Notes: a model not told the origin generated them from the sequence alone. Positions 1 through 8,382 are shown, numbered from the stretch's first letter. The stretch is DNA of 13,569 bases from an uncultured Lachnospiraceae bacterium (GCA_905209865.1 CAJLUP010000039.1:1-13569); one strand, 5' to 3'. Numbers and translations: made by a program.

Positions 1-1134
1 ATAAAATTTAGTTTAGGGCAGGGAAAAGCTCCGGTTATGGGAGCGGATACAAAGGGGGAAGACTTTTATAAAATATGCCGTTTTCATAAAATTCAGTCCA
101 TGGTCTGCCCGGGAATCCAGAAACTTCCGAAAGAACAGCAGCCGCCGGAAGAGATTATGAAGCGATTTCAGGAAGCGGAATCGATGGAGATCGCAAGAGA
201 TGCGGTGCAGGGATTTTCGCAGGAAGAACTGTTGAGAGAATTTGAAAAAGCGGGCGTATCTGTTTTGCCGCTGAAAGGAATATTAATGAAGCAGTTTTAT
301 CCGGTTACAAGCATGCGGATGATGGCGGATTTGGATATTTTGTATGAGACCGGAAAAGGCGAAGAAGTAGAAGCAATTTTGACCAGCCTTGGATATTATT
401 GCGATCACAGAGATAATCATCATGATGTGTTTTTCAGGAAACCATTTATGAATATCGAGATGCATCATTGTATGATCGGCGAAAATTCTTTATTAGATGC
501 ATATTATGAAGATATTTGGAAACGGGCGCATCGGGAAGACGGAAAAACATACATCTGTCGACTGTCGTGGGAAGATTTCTATATATTTATGATCGCCCAT
601 ATGGCAAAACATTTTCAGGAAGGCGGATGTGGAATCCGTTCGATCGTAGATATATGGCGCTTCTTAGATAAGATGCAGACAGGTTTGGATTGGGATTACA
701 TCCGGCAGGAATTGCGGAAAATAAAATTAGATCAGTTTGAACGACATATGTGCACACTTGTTGCTGTCTGGTTTGGCGAGGAAGAAGAAACGGAATTCTA
801 CGCACAGCTTACAGAACTGATGATGCAGAGCGGAATATATGGAACGATTGCGAATTATAATGTACAGCATGTGGCAGGCGCGGATAAACACGTTTGGAAA
901 GGCCAGATCAAAGTGTGGATGGAAGCGATATTTTTACCGTATGATGGGATGAAAATGCAGTATCCGTATTTGGAAAAATATCCGTTTCTCCTTCCGGCAG
1001 CGTGGATACAGCGTATTTTTCGGACTTGCTTTTGCAGGAAAGGCAGAGCAGGAGAAGTGCTTTCCGGCATGAAAGTAGAAGGCGGAGAAGTGAGAGAACG
1101 ACAGGCGCTTTTTGAAAAATTAGGGTTATCCTAA
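1..1134 (+). CDS. Nucleotidyltransferase family protein (NTP_transf_5-like), 5' truncated by window edge
   Basis: The frame is open to base 1 and the codons before the first ATG (37) read like family sequence, while no good ribosome binding site precedes that ATG, so the true start probably lies upstream of the window. Numbered from ATG 37 (365 residues), the sequence PLKGI at 78-82 followed by RMMADLDIL at 94-102 is the signature of the uncharacterised nucleotidyltransferase family PF14907; Asp98 and Asp100 would be the metal-binding D-x-D pair and Glu141 (IEMHH) a plausible third acid. The C-terminal half is helical and ends in a basic stretch. No signal peptide or membrane segment is visible. 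Substrate is unknown. From general knowledge, such proteins occur near lasso-peptide/RiPP and PqqD-like genes in Firmicutes, but the upstream neighbours are not visible here. The family call is fairly sure; function is not. Confidence 0.75.
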   Translation: MKFSLGQGKAPVMGADTKGEDFYKICRFHKIQSMVCPGIQKLPKEQQPPEEIMKRFQEAESMEIARDAVQGFSQEELLREFEKAGVSVLPLKGILMKQFYPVTSMRMMADLDILYETGKGEEVEAILTSLGYYCDHRDNHHDVFFRKPFMNIEMHHCMIGENSLLDAYYEDIWKRAHREDGKTYICRLSWEDFYIFMIAHMAKHFQEGGCGIRSIVDIWRFLDKMQTGLDWDYIRQELRKIKLDQFERHMCTLVAVWFGEEEETEFYAQLTELMMQSGIYGTIANYNVQHVAGADKHVWKGQIKVWMEAIFLPYDGMKMQYPYLEKYPFLLPAAWIQRIFRTCFCRKGRAGEVLSGMKVEGGEVRERQALFEKLGLS

Positions 1135-1148
1135 AAAGGGAAAAGAAA

Positions 1149-1215
1149 AAGGAAACCAAGATTGTCTCACCGTCTTTTTCGGTGCAGGCGTCTGACAGAC
1201 GGAGTTCTTTTCCTT
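1149..1215 (+). other. Possible structured 3' region (three-way-junction-like inverted repeats)
   Basis: Just after the nucleotidyltransferase stop, AAGGAAA (1149-1155) can pair with TTTCCTT (1209-1215), enclosing two short hairpins: CACCG/CGGTG (1168-1172 with 1180-1184) and CGTCT/AGACG (1190-1194 with 1197-1201 approximately). It could be an inefficient terminator, because the 3' arm is T-rich, or a small folded RNA. The remaining bases up to 1260 show no gene. Stems are short, so chance is possible. Confidence 0.25.
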
Positions 1216-1261
1216 AAATTATCAGAGTGTGCGAACAGTGAAAGAAAATTGCTTTTTGTGT

Positions 1262-1270
1262 TGTTATAAT
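1262..1270 (+). promoter_or_regulatory. Extended -10 promoter candidate for the GH20 gene (distal)
   Basis: TGTTATAAT matches an extended -10 element (TGn plus a perfect TATAAT). No good -35 lies 16-18 bases upstream, which is tolerated in extended -10 promoters. Transcription would start near 1277, leaving a leader of about 165 nt before the GH20 start. Confidence 0.45.
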
Positions 1271-1353
1271 ATACAAAAAATGTTTTAAAAACTAGACAAA
1301 CTAAACAAAGTTTATGCTTTGCAGAAATAAGATGTGCTCAATAATTATAAAGA

Positions 1354-1362
1354 TGCTATAAT
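1354..1362 (+). promoter_or_regulatory. Extended -10 promoter candidate for the GH20 gene (proximal)
   Basis: TGCTATAAT is a second perfect extended -10 element, about 80 bases before the GH20 start codon, again without a recognisable -35. Either or both may drive the gene; sequence alone does not decide. Confidence 0.4.
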
Positions 1363-1442
1363 AAATATAATTATGTTTGGCAGTGTGTAGATTTTGATAT
1401 TTATGCAAAATGTCATAACAGAAATTGAAAAGGAGAAGGTAT

Positions 1443-4400
1443 ATGAAAAAGAAAATAGTGAGCTGTTTGTTGGCAGCGGCTATGGTCGTAAGCAGTGGAG
1501 CGGCTGTTCCCGGATTTTTCTTTGCGCCTGAGAAAGTGCAGGCTGAAGAGAATGATACAAAAGCGGGAAGTGAGAACCTTGCATTAAAAGGTACGGCTGC
1601 GGCAAGCCATGCGGAGACGGATTCTACATCGGCTGCTAAGGCGATCGATGGAAATAAAGGTACGCATTGGGGTACGGCACCGGACAGAGTGACAAATGAG
1701 TGGATCGAAGTGACTCTTGAGAAGCCAACAAAAGTAAGTGAGATCAAAGTGTTCTGGGAGAGAACCGGAGCGACAGGCAGTCATCAGAATAATATCAAAC
1801 AGTGGAAAGTTGATGTGAAGACGATGAGCGGCGAGTATAAAAATGTCTATGAAAAGGCAGATGAAGGTACATATGCGCCGTCAGAGCAGACGATTACACT
1901 GGAAGCGGATAAGCAGGAAGTTGTGACTGCGGTTAAGATTACAGTGAATAAAGCAGATAAGGGTCCGGATGATTTCTGGAGCAATATCGGTCTTAGTGAA
2001 GTGGAAGTTTACGGAGAAGAGTCTGATATAGAAGCAACGGAGAATACGAACCATGTGCAGGGAACAGGTGTGACTGCAGAAGCATCTACGACAGAGGCGG
2101 GTTCACTTCCTGTTTCTAATATTAAAGACGGTAATAATCAGACGCGCTGGGCTTCTGATTACACAGATGCAAAGGCACAGACAGTAACGGTAACGTTTCC
2201 GAAGCTGACTCTTGTAAAAGAACTGGATTTTGATCTTTTTACGAGAAACGTAGCGCCGATGCCTTCGAATGTGAAGTCATTTGATCTTATTTATACAGAT
2301 GCAGCAGGGGCAGAGCATACGGTTAAGATTAATAATGAGAAATCTGCGGAAAGCGGAAAGACAGGCTATGTGACAAATGTACAGCACATTTTTGAAACAC
2401 CTGTTTATATGAAGAGCTTTAAGATGGCGAATTTTGATCTTCAGATCGATATTGAGGGAACGAACGGGTATAACAATATCAGTATTTCGGAAGTGAGAGC
2501 ATACTCCAATGATCAGTCTGAGACGCCGCAGGATCAGACACTTGACGAGGTTGTTGCTTCGATCAAAGGAACTAAGATTGCAAAAGATGTGAAAGAGTTT
2601 GCGCTTCCAAGCGTTCCGGAAGGATTTACGATCGAGTCAAACGGCGCTGATTTTGAGCAGATCATTGGCGCAGCGGATAAAGAGACAGGTAAAATTCCGG
2701 TTGTTCATCCGATGACAGATAAAGAAGTGAAGATTTCGTTCAATGTCACAGAGACGAAAACAGGAACTGTGAAGAATACAGGAGATCTTGTGTTTACGGT
2801 AGAAGGAACAAAAGATACTTCAAAAGCGAAAAATGCGAAACCGTCAGTTATTCCGGAGATTCAGGAATGGTTCTCGGAATCTGATCAGAAAGTAGCGGTT
2901 GATACGCTTACAGAAGTGACGTACAGCGATGATTCCCTGAAAGCGATTGTAGATGAATTTGTAGCTGATTATAAGAATTTTACAGGCAAAGAGTTAAAAG
3001 CAGGCAAGAGCAGTGAAGGGAAGGCAAATGCGTTTAACTTTAAGAAAGCCGCTCCTGACGCGCTTCTTGGCGATGAAGGGTATACAATGGATATCAAGTC
3101 GGATCGGATCGACGTACAGTCAGTTTCCGTGACAGGAAATATGTATGGTATGCAGACGATCCTTCAGATGTATAAGGGCAGTGAAGGCAGTGGATACAGC
3201 ATCGGTACGATGCGTGATTATCCGAGATACGAGACAAGAGGATTCCTTTTGGACGTTGCCCGCAAGCCGGTTTCTCTTGAGATGATGCAAGAGATCACAA
3301 GAACGATGCGTTACTATAAGATGAATGATTTTCAGGCGCATCTGTCGGACAACTATATTTGGCTTGGTGAGTATGGAAAGAATGGAACGGAGGAAAATGC
3401 TTTTGATGCGTATGAGGCGTTCCGTCTTGAGTCCGGTTTGACAAATGAAGCAGGAGAAAGTCCGACGGCAAAAGATTACTCGATTACAAAAGAGCAATTC
3501 AAGAAATTTATCGCAGATGAGCGCGCGGTAGGTATGAACATTGTTCCTGAGATTGACGTTCCGGCTCATGCATTATCGTTCACAAAAGTTTGGCCGGAAT
3601 TGAAAGTGAGCAATGGGATTCATAATAGTAATCCGCTGATCGATCATTTTGATTTGACTAATGAAGCTGCGGTTGCAAAGATCAAAGAGATCTTTGACGA
3701 TTATACAAAGGGAACGACCCCGACTTTTGATAAGGATACAGTTGTTCATATCGGAGCGGACGAGTTCATGGCAGATCCAAAATCATACAGAGAGTTTGTC
3801 AATGAGATCATCCCATATGTAGATCAGACGAATACGGTTCGTATGTGGGGCGGTCTGACGCAGATTAAAGATAATCCTCCGACAGAAATCAACAAAGACG
3901 CTATTGATGGCGTTCAGATCAATCTTTGGTCAAAGGACTGGGCAGACGGAATCGATATGTACAATATGGGATACGATCTGATCAACACGATTGACGATTT
4001 TGGATATCTCGTTCCGAATGGAGATTATAAGAGACTGAATGCTTACGGGGATTTGCTGAATATAGATCGCATTTTTAAAGACTTTGAAGTAAATAAAGTT
4101 AGAACACAAAACGGAGCTTATAAAGCAGTTCCGTCAGGAGACGATCAGATGCTCGGCGCGGCGTTTGCTTTGTGGAGCGACAATATTGATAAGAAGGCAT
4201 CGGGACTTTCCGAATCTGACTTGTACTGGAGATTCTTTGATGCAATGCCTTTCTATGCGGAGAAGACTTGGGCGGCGACAGGACAGGAAAAAGGAACTTC
4301 TGCGGCGTTAACGTCTCTTGCAGAGAAGATGGGAACAGGCCCGAATACGAATCCGTATTATCAGGAGAATAAAAAAGGCGATGATTATGAGAAATATGAG

Positions 4401-6737
4401 TTCGCTGATATGAAAGACAGTTCAGAAAACAAACGTGATCTGAAAGAAGGAAAAGGTGCGGAAGTCAAAGACGGCGTGTTGAACCTTGGTGATGAAGAAA
4501 GTTATGTGACAACACCGATCGAACAGCTTGGAAACGGCAATGTTCTTTCCTTTGACCTTGAGTTGAGTAAACCTTCCAAACCGGGAGATATTCTGTTTGA
4601 GACAGATTCTGCATATGGAACACATGATATCCGCGTGATGGAAAACGGAAAATTAGGATTCACGAGAGAGCTTTACGATTATTATTTCGATTACGAACTT
4701 CCGGTAGGTAAGAAAGTGAATCTGAAGATTGTTTCTACACAGCAGAAGACAGAATTATTTGTAGATGGCGTGTCCGCAGGAACAGCAGTCGGAAAATTTG
4801 TGCACAACGGACAGGTGAAGAAAGATGGCATTACAAACGCTACGTTTGCGCTGCCGCTTGAGAGAATTGGATCCGAGACAAATGCACTTGCAGGAAAGAT
4901 TGATAATGTTGTTGTATCTGTCCTGAATACGGAAGATAAATACAATAAGAAGGATTGGAAGATTACAGCAAGTTCTGAATACTCTGCTAATAAAGAAAAC
5001 GAAGGAGAAGTTGTCAAGGCGTTTGATGGAAAATCTGTTACAAAATGGCATTCGGAGTGGCAGGCAGGAGAAGGAGAGACAAACGAAAGACTTCACGACG
5101 GAGCGCCTAGCGGACAAGGTACAGTCGATACGGTTTACGCACAGGCAGAGTTTGACAAAGGCTATGAGATCGACAAGATTGCATTTACACCGAGAACGGA
5201 TCAGCCGAGCGGATATGTGACAAAAGCAGACTTATATATCCAGACAGAAAAAGACGGAGAGATGAAGCGGGTTGTTACAGACGCACAGTTTGCGGCAGAT
5301 AAGACACAGAAAGTGTTCCATTTCGATAAGCAGACAGTATATGGATTCAAGTTTGTTGCGAAAGCGTCAAATGACGGATGGGTGGCAGTATCTGAATTCA
5401 ATATTGGCGATGAGATTGCCGGACTTAGCAAAAATACGATTTTCGTAAATGCAGAGAAAGGCGGAAAAGCTGAGATCGTCGGCGCTGAGGCAGGCAAACC
5501 GTTTGAGGCGGATAACGGAACGAAGGTAACGGTAAAAGCAACTCCTGACAAAGATTATCATTTTGTAGGATGGTATCATTCTTCCGATGCAGAAACACCG
5601 GTTTCTACAGAAGCAGAGTATGAATTTACAGTATCCGGAAATTACGCGCTGACAGCGAAGTTTGAAAAAGATAATGTTACGCCTCCGGTTGAGACAAAAG
5701 ATGTTACATCGATCGATAAACCGGAAAAAGTAACAGTAGAAGAAGGAACGACATTTGAAGACCTTCAGAAAGATCTTCCGAAGACAGTGACTGTACACTT
5801 TGGCGAAGGCGAGAAAGCGGAGACGGCAGAAGTAGAAGTGACATGGGAAAAAGGTGACTATAAAGGAGAAGCAGACAAGACATATACGTTAAGCGGAACA
5901 CTTGGAACCCTTCCTGAAAATGTTACAAATACAAAGGGTCTGAAAGCAGAGATCGAAGTTGAAGTGACGAAGAAAGAAGTTACACCTCCGGTTGAGACAA
6001 AAGATGTTACATCGATCGATAAACCGGAAAAAGTAACAGTAGAAGAAGGAACGACATTTGAAGACCTTCAGAAAGATCTTCCGAAGACAGTGACTGTACA
6101 CTTTGGCGAAGGCGAGAAAGCGGAGACGGCAGAAGTAGAAGTGACATGGGAAAAAGGTGACTATAAAGGAGAAGCAGACAAGACATATACGTTAAGCGGA
6201 ACACTTGGAACCCTTCCTGAAAATGTTACAAATACAAAAGGTCTGAAAGCAGAGATCAAAGTTGAAGTGACGAAGAAAGAAGTTACACCTCCGGCAGAAA
6301 AAGAAGAGTATAAGATTACAGCTAAAGCAAATGATCCGAAGATGGGAACTGTTGAACTGAAGTCAGCAGACGGAAAATTCACAGAAGGAACAGAAGTGAC
6401 GGCGATCGCGAAAGCGAAAAAAGGTTACGAGTTTGTAAACTGGACTGTAAACGGAAAAGAAGTTTCCAAAGATGCAGTATATAAATTTACAGCAGAAAAA
6501 GATATGGATCTGGAAGCGAATTTCCAAAAAGTGAAAGGTGAAGATTCGAATCCTGATAAAGACAGCAATAAAGGAACATCAGGAGACAATAAAGGAACAT
6601 CAGGAGACAATAAAGGAACATCAGGAGATAAGGCAGTACAGACGGGCGATAAAGCAGGATCACCGGTCGTTCCGATCGCAGGATTGATGTTGGCAGCAGG
6701 AGCCGCTGTGGCAGCGCTTAGAAAGAAAGAAGACTGA
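1443..6737 (+). CDS. Secreted, wall-anchored multidomain GH20 glycosidase (beta-N-acetylhexosaminidase or lacto-N-biosidase)
   Basis: A 1764-residue protein predicted to cleave beta-linked GlcNAc/GalNAc or lacto-N-biose from glycans outside the cell. ATG 1443 is chosen because AGGAG (1431-1435) lies 7 bases upstream; an in-frame TTG at 1425 would put the signal peptide behind a needless extension. Seen in order: signal peptide 1-34 (cut after VQA); F5/8C (CBM32-like) about 45-190 and a second about 200-358; an Ig-like segment 366-460; GH20 N-domain about 468-592; catalytic TIM barrel about 593-970 starting at RGFLLDVARK (599-608), with HIGADEF and the Asp773-Glu774 pair of the substrate-assisted GH20 mechanism; LamG-like 985-1160; a further F5/8C-like 1165-1327; InlB-type repeat 1330-1410; two nearly identical Ig-like (Big_4-like) repeats 1412-1613; a second InlB-type repeat 1621-1698; a NKGTSGD linker; VQTGD (1732-1736), hydrophobic span and RKKED tail. 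Trp911-Ser-Asp913 resembles the W-x-D of lacto-N-biosidases where hexosaminidases usually have W-x-E, so activity is left open. It is a single-gene unit with its own promoter. Confidence 0.9.
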   Translation: MKKKIVSCLLAAAMVVSSGAAVPGFFFAPEKVQAEENDTKAGSENLALKGTAAASHAETDSTSAAKAIDGNKGTHWGTAPDRVTNEWIEVTLEKPTKVSEIKVFWERTGATGSHQNNIKQWKVDVKTMSGEYKNVYEKADEGTYAPSEQTITLEADKQEVVTAVKITVNKADKGPDDFWSNIGLSEVEVYGEESDIEATENTNHVQGTGVTAEASTTEAGSLPVSNIKDGNNQTRWASDYTDAKAQTVTVTFPKLTLVKELDFDLFTRNVAPMPSNVKSFDLIYTDAAGAEHTVKINNEKSAESGKTGYVTNVQHIFETPVYMKSFKMANFDLQIDIEGTNGYNNISISEVRAYSNDQSETPQDQTLDEVVASIKGTKIAKDVKEFALPSVPEGFTIESNGADFEQIIGAADKETGKIPVVHPMTDKEVKISFNVTETKTGTVKNTGDLVFTVEGTKDTSKAKNAKPSVIPEIQEWFSESDQKVAVDTLTEVTYSDDSLKAIVDEFVADYKNFTGKELKAGKSSEGKANAFNFKKAAPDALLGDEGYTMDIKSDRIDVQSVSVTGNMYGMQTILQMYKGSEGSGYSIGTMRDYPRYETRGFLLDVARKPVSLEMMQEITRTMRYYKMNDFQAHLSDNYIWLGEYGKNGTEENAFDAYEAFRLESGLTNEAGESPTAKDYSITKEQFKKFIADERAVGMNIVPEIDVPAHALSFTKVWPELKVSNGIHNSNPLIDHFDLTNEAAVAKIKEIFDDYTKGTTPTFDKDTVVHIGADEFMADPKSYREFVNEIIPYVDQTNTVRMWGGLTQIKDNPPTEINKDAIDGVQINLWSKDWADGIDMYNMGYDLINTIDDFGYLVPNGDYKRLNAYGDLLNIDRIFKDFEVNKVRTQNGAYKAVPSGDDQMLGAAFALWSDNIDKKASGLSESDLYWRFFDAMPFYAEKTWAATGQEKGTSAALTSLAEKMGTGPNTNPYYQENKKGDDYEKYEFADMKDSSENKRDLKEGKGAEVKDGVLNLGDEESYVTTPIEQLGNGNVLSFDLELSKPSKPGDILFETDSAYGTHDIRVMENGKLGFTRELYDYYFDYELPVGKKVNLKIVSTQQKTELFVDGVSAGTAVGKFVHNGQVKKDGITNATFALPLERIGSETNALAGKIDNVVVSVLNTEDKYNKKDWKITASSEYSANKENEGEVVKAFDGKSVTKWHSEWQAGEGETNERLHDGAPSGQGTVDTVYAQAEFDKGYEIDKIAFTPRTDQPSGYVTKADLYIQTEKDGEMKRVVTDAQFAADKTQKVFHFDKQTVYGFKFVAKASNDGWVAVSEFNIGDEIAGLSKNTIFVNAEKGGKAEIVGAEAGKPFEADNGTKVTVKATPDKDYHFVGWYHSSDAETPVSTEAEYEFTVSGNYALTAKFEKDNVTPPVETKDVTSIDKPEKVTVEEGTTFEDLQKDLPKTVTVHFGEGEKAETAEVEVTWEKGDYKGEADKTYTLSGTLGTLPENVTNTKGLKAEIEVEVTKKEVTPPVETKDVTSIDKPEKVTVEEGTTFEDLQKDLPKTVTVHFGEGEKAETAEVEVTWEKGDYKGEADKTYTLSGTLGTLPENVTNTKGLKAEIKVEVTKKEVTPPAEKEEYKITAKANDPKMGTVELKSADGKFTEGTEVTAIAKAKKGYEFVNWTVNGKEVSKDAVYKFTAEKDMDLEANFQKVKGEDSNPDKDSNKGTSGDNKGTSGDNKGTSGDKAVQTGDKAGSPVVPIAGLMLAAGAAVAALRKKED
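5676..6281 (+). repeat. Two tandem 303-bp direct repeats inside the GH20 gene
   Basis: Copy 1 (5676-5978) and copy 2 (5979-6281) differ at only three bases by eye: one in the second codon (acg/aca), one aag/aaa, and one that changes Glu to Lys near the end. Each encodes a 101-residue Ig-like (Big_4-like) module of the stalk. The start of a third unit (GTTAC(A)CCTCCGG) at 6282 then diverges. This indicates recent duplication or ongoing homogenisation. Confidence 0.95.
6567..6629 (+). repeat. Three tandem 21-bp repeats coding NKGTSGD
   Basis: Units at 6567-6587, 6588-6608 and 6609-6629; the first two are identical and the third differs only at its last base. They encode a Gly/Ser/Thr-rich flexible linker that would span the peptidoglycan next to the sorting signal. 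Copy number is likely variable between strains by slippage. Confidence 0.9.
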
Positions 6738-6796
6738 CGCAGTGAAGCAGATTAGTTGTCAATGTGACAATAAAATAAAAAAAGATACAGCATAAT

Positions 6797-6843
6797 AAAA
6801 ATTCCGTATCAAGATCAATTAGATCAAGATACGGAATTTTTTT
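6797..6843. terminator. Bidirectional rho-independent terminator between convergent genes
   Basis: AAAAATTCCGTATC (6797-6810) pairs with GATACGGAATTTTT (6828-6841), with an inner GATC/GATC pairing after an AA/AA mismatch and a five-base loop. The T-run on the plus strand ends GH20 transcription; the A-run on the left arm gives a U-run on the minus strand for the CNNM gene, whose stop codon is about 50 bases away. Confidence 0.9.
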
Positions 6844-6891
6844 GTTGTATAAATATTAAATGAAATATAAAGCTTATAAATATAAAACGGA

Positions 6892-8223
6892 TTATTTTTC
6901 TTCGCCTAAGATATTCTGCTCTGTATTTGCGGAAGAAGAATTGTCGTTTTTATTTTCTGTATTGCGCGTTTCAGGGAGATACATACGGACGGATTCAACA
7001 CGGTTTTTATCGAGCGCTTCTACAATGAGACGGATTCCGTCATCGGTGCAAACCTCGTCTCCAACCTCTGGAAGCCGGTCAAGATGTTCGATGATAAATC
7101 CGCCGAGGGAATCATAATCCTCAGATGTAAGGTTCGTCTCAAGGCGGTCGTTTACATCGTCCAAATTCATAGAACCTTCAACGATATATTCCTGATCGGA
7201 GATCTGCTTGAACATATCGTCTTCTTTTTCGTCATATTCGTCGTGGATTTCTCCGACGATCTCTTCCAAAATATCTTCCAGTGTGATCAGTCCTGCCATT
7301 TCGCCGTATTCATCAAGAACAATGGCAATGTTAAAAGTAGAGTCACGCATTTCTACAAGCAGTTCGGAAATATCTTTGTATTCATAGGTAAAATGCGGTT
7401 CACGCATAATATCGCGGATGTTAAAAGTTTCGGTCTTTTTGTCATAGAGCAGAAGATCTTTCATATTAATAATACCGACAATATTGTCCGGCGTATCTTC
7501 ATAAACCGGAAGACGGGTAAATTTGTCTTCACGGAAGATGGCGATCAGCTCTTCGTAAGTATTATTTACTTCTGCAAAAGTGACATGAACACGGGGAACC
7601 ATGATATCTTTTGCGTTAGCATCTCCGAGATCAAATACGTTGTAAATCATCTCTTTTTCATCAGATTCAATGACGCCGTCTTCGTGACTGACATCGACGA
7701 TCGTTCGAAGTTCATCTTCCGTCATCGCTTTGGAAACTGCGTTCGGATCGACACGGAGCAGGAACATAAATGCCCGAGAAAAAAGATTGATGATAAATAT
7801 GACCGGGGTTAAAATGATCATAAAAAAGCGGATGATCGGGATAAATTTTAAAGTTAATTTCTCTGCATTCAATGTAGCATAATTTTTAGGGGTAATCTCT
7901 CCGAATACGAGAATTGCGACCGTCAAAACAGCAGTGGCAATGCTGACCATGTAACCGCCGAACGAGTAGGCAAGTGAGGTTGAGATTGCCGATGCGGAAA
8001 GATTGACGATATTATTTCCGATCAGAATGGCGCTCAGCATTTTGGAAGTTTTATTTTCCGTGATATCAAGCACCATGGCAGCCCGTTTGTTGCCTGACTC
8101 TGCAAGCGAGCGAAGCCGTATTTTATTTACGGACATCAGAGCGGTCTCGCTTGATGAGAAAAATGCTGAAAGCATTAAGAGAATTATAAGTATGATTAGT
8201 TGAAAACTGTCACCAGAATCCAC
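6892..8223 (-). CDS. CNNM/CorC-HlyC family membrane protein (DUF21 + CBS pair)
   Basis: A 443-residue integral membrane protein of the hemolysin-C/CorC (CNNM) family, linked in characterised members to Mg2+ (and Co2+) efflux or homeostasis. Residues 1-190 form the DUF21 transmembrane domain with hydrophobic spans near 8-24, 62-84, 90-108 and 126-157 and the hallmark motifs SSSETA (23-28), GNNIVN (69-74) and FGEITPK (107-113). Two CBS domains follow (about 207-262 and 270-325), then a CorC_HlyC C-terminal domain (about 340-417) and a polar tail. The start is GTG at 8221-8223; the best ribosome binding site (AAAGGAG, complement of 8237-8243) is about 13 bases away, longer than usual, but no alternative in-frame start fits because the next Met lies inside the first membrane span. 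It is divergent from murB and convergent with the GH20 gene. Family call is sure; the transported ion is inferred. Confidence 0.92.
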   Translation of the reverse strand: MDSGDSFQLIILIILLMLSAFFSSSETALMSVNKIRLRSLAESGNKRAAMVLDITENKTSKMLSAILIGNNIVNLSASAISTSLAYSFGGYMVSIATAVLTVAILVFGEITPKNYATLNAEKLTLKFIPIIRFFMIILTPVIFIINLFSRAFMFLLRVDPNAVSKAMTEDELRTIVDVSHEDGVIESDEKEMIYNVFDLGDANAKDIMVPRVHVTFAEVNNTYEELIAIFREDKFTRLPVYEDTPDNIVGIINMKDLLLYDKKTETFNIRDIMREPHFTYEYKDISELLVEMRDSTFNIAIVLDEYGEMAGLITLEDILEEIVGEIHDEYDEKEDDMFKQISDQEYIVEGSMNLDDVNDRLETNLTSEDYDSLGGFIIEHLDRLPEVGDEVCTDDGIRLIVEALDKNRVESVRMYLPETRNTENKNDNSSSANTEQNILGEEK

Positions 8224-8297
8224 AGTTCTAAATTCACTCCTTTTTAAAAAATAAAATGTGCCGTATTTTCGGCATGCAAAAATATAGATACCTCATC

Positions 8298-8326
8298 AGT
8301 ATACACTGTTTTTGGGGGATTTGCAA
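8298..8326 (-). promoter_or_regulatory. Sigma-A type promoter for the CNNM gene
   Basis: Read on the minus strand, TTGCAA (8326-8321), a 17-base spacer and TATACT (8303-8298) form a good vegetative promoter. The start site would lie near 8291, giving a leader of about 70 nt before the GTG start. Confidence 0.6.
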
Positions 8327-8334
8327 GGAGTGGA

Positions 8335-8382
8335 TGCAGAAGTACTTTGTAAAGCATGGGTGCAGAAATACTTTGTAAAGCA
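8335..8382. repeat. Tandem 22-bp near-perfect direct repeat in the divergent promoter region
   Basis: Copies at 8335-8356 and 8361-8382 match at 21 of 22 bases (G/A change in the AGTACTTT/AATACTTT part) with 26-bp periodicity. Each contains CTTTGTAAAG, an imperfect dyad (CTTT-GT-AAAG). They sit directly upstream of the -35 of the CNNM promoter and about 40-80 bases before the murB promoter, a suitable position for a paired regulator site. No regulator is recognised. Confidence 0.7.

Noticed and set aside
1425..1442. TTG start giving a six-residue longer GH20 protein
   Set aside because: It lies upstream of the AGGAG site that fits the ATG at 1443 and would spoil the signal peptide start.
7084..7812. 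Plus-strand 242-codon frame opposite the CNNM gene
   Set aside because: It is antisense to a well-supported gene, is rich in Phe/Ile/Asn without any family motif, and has no start context; it is a shadow.
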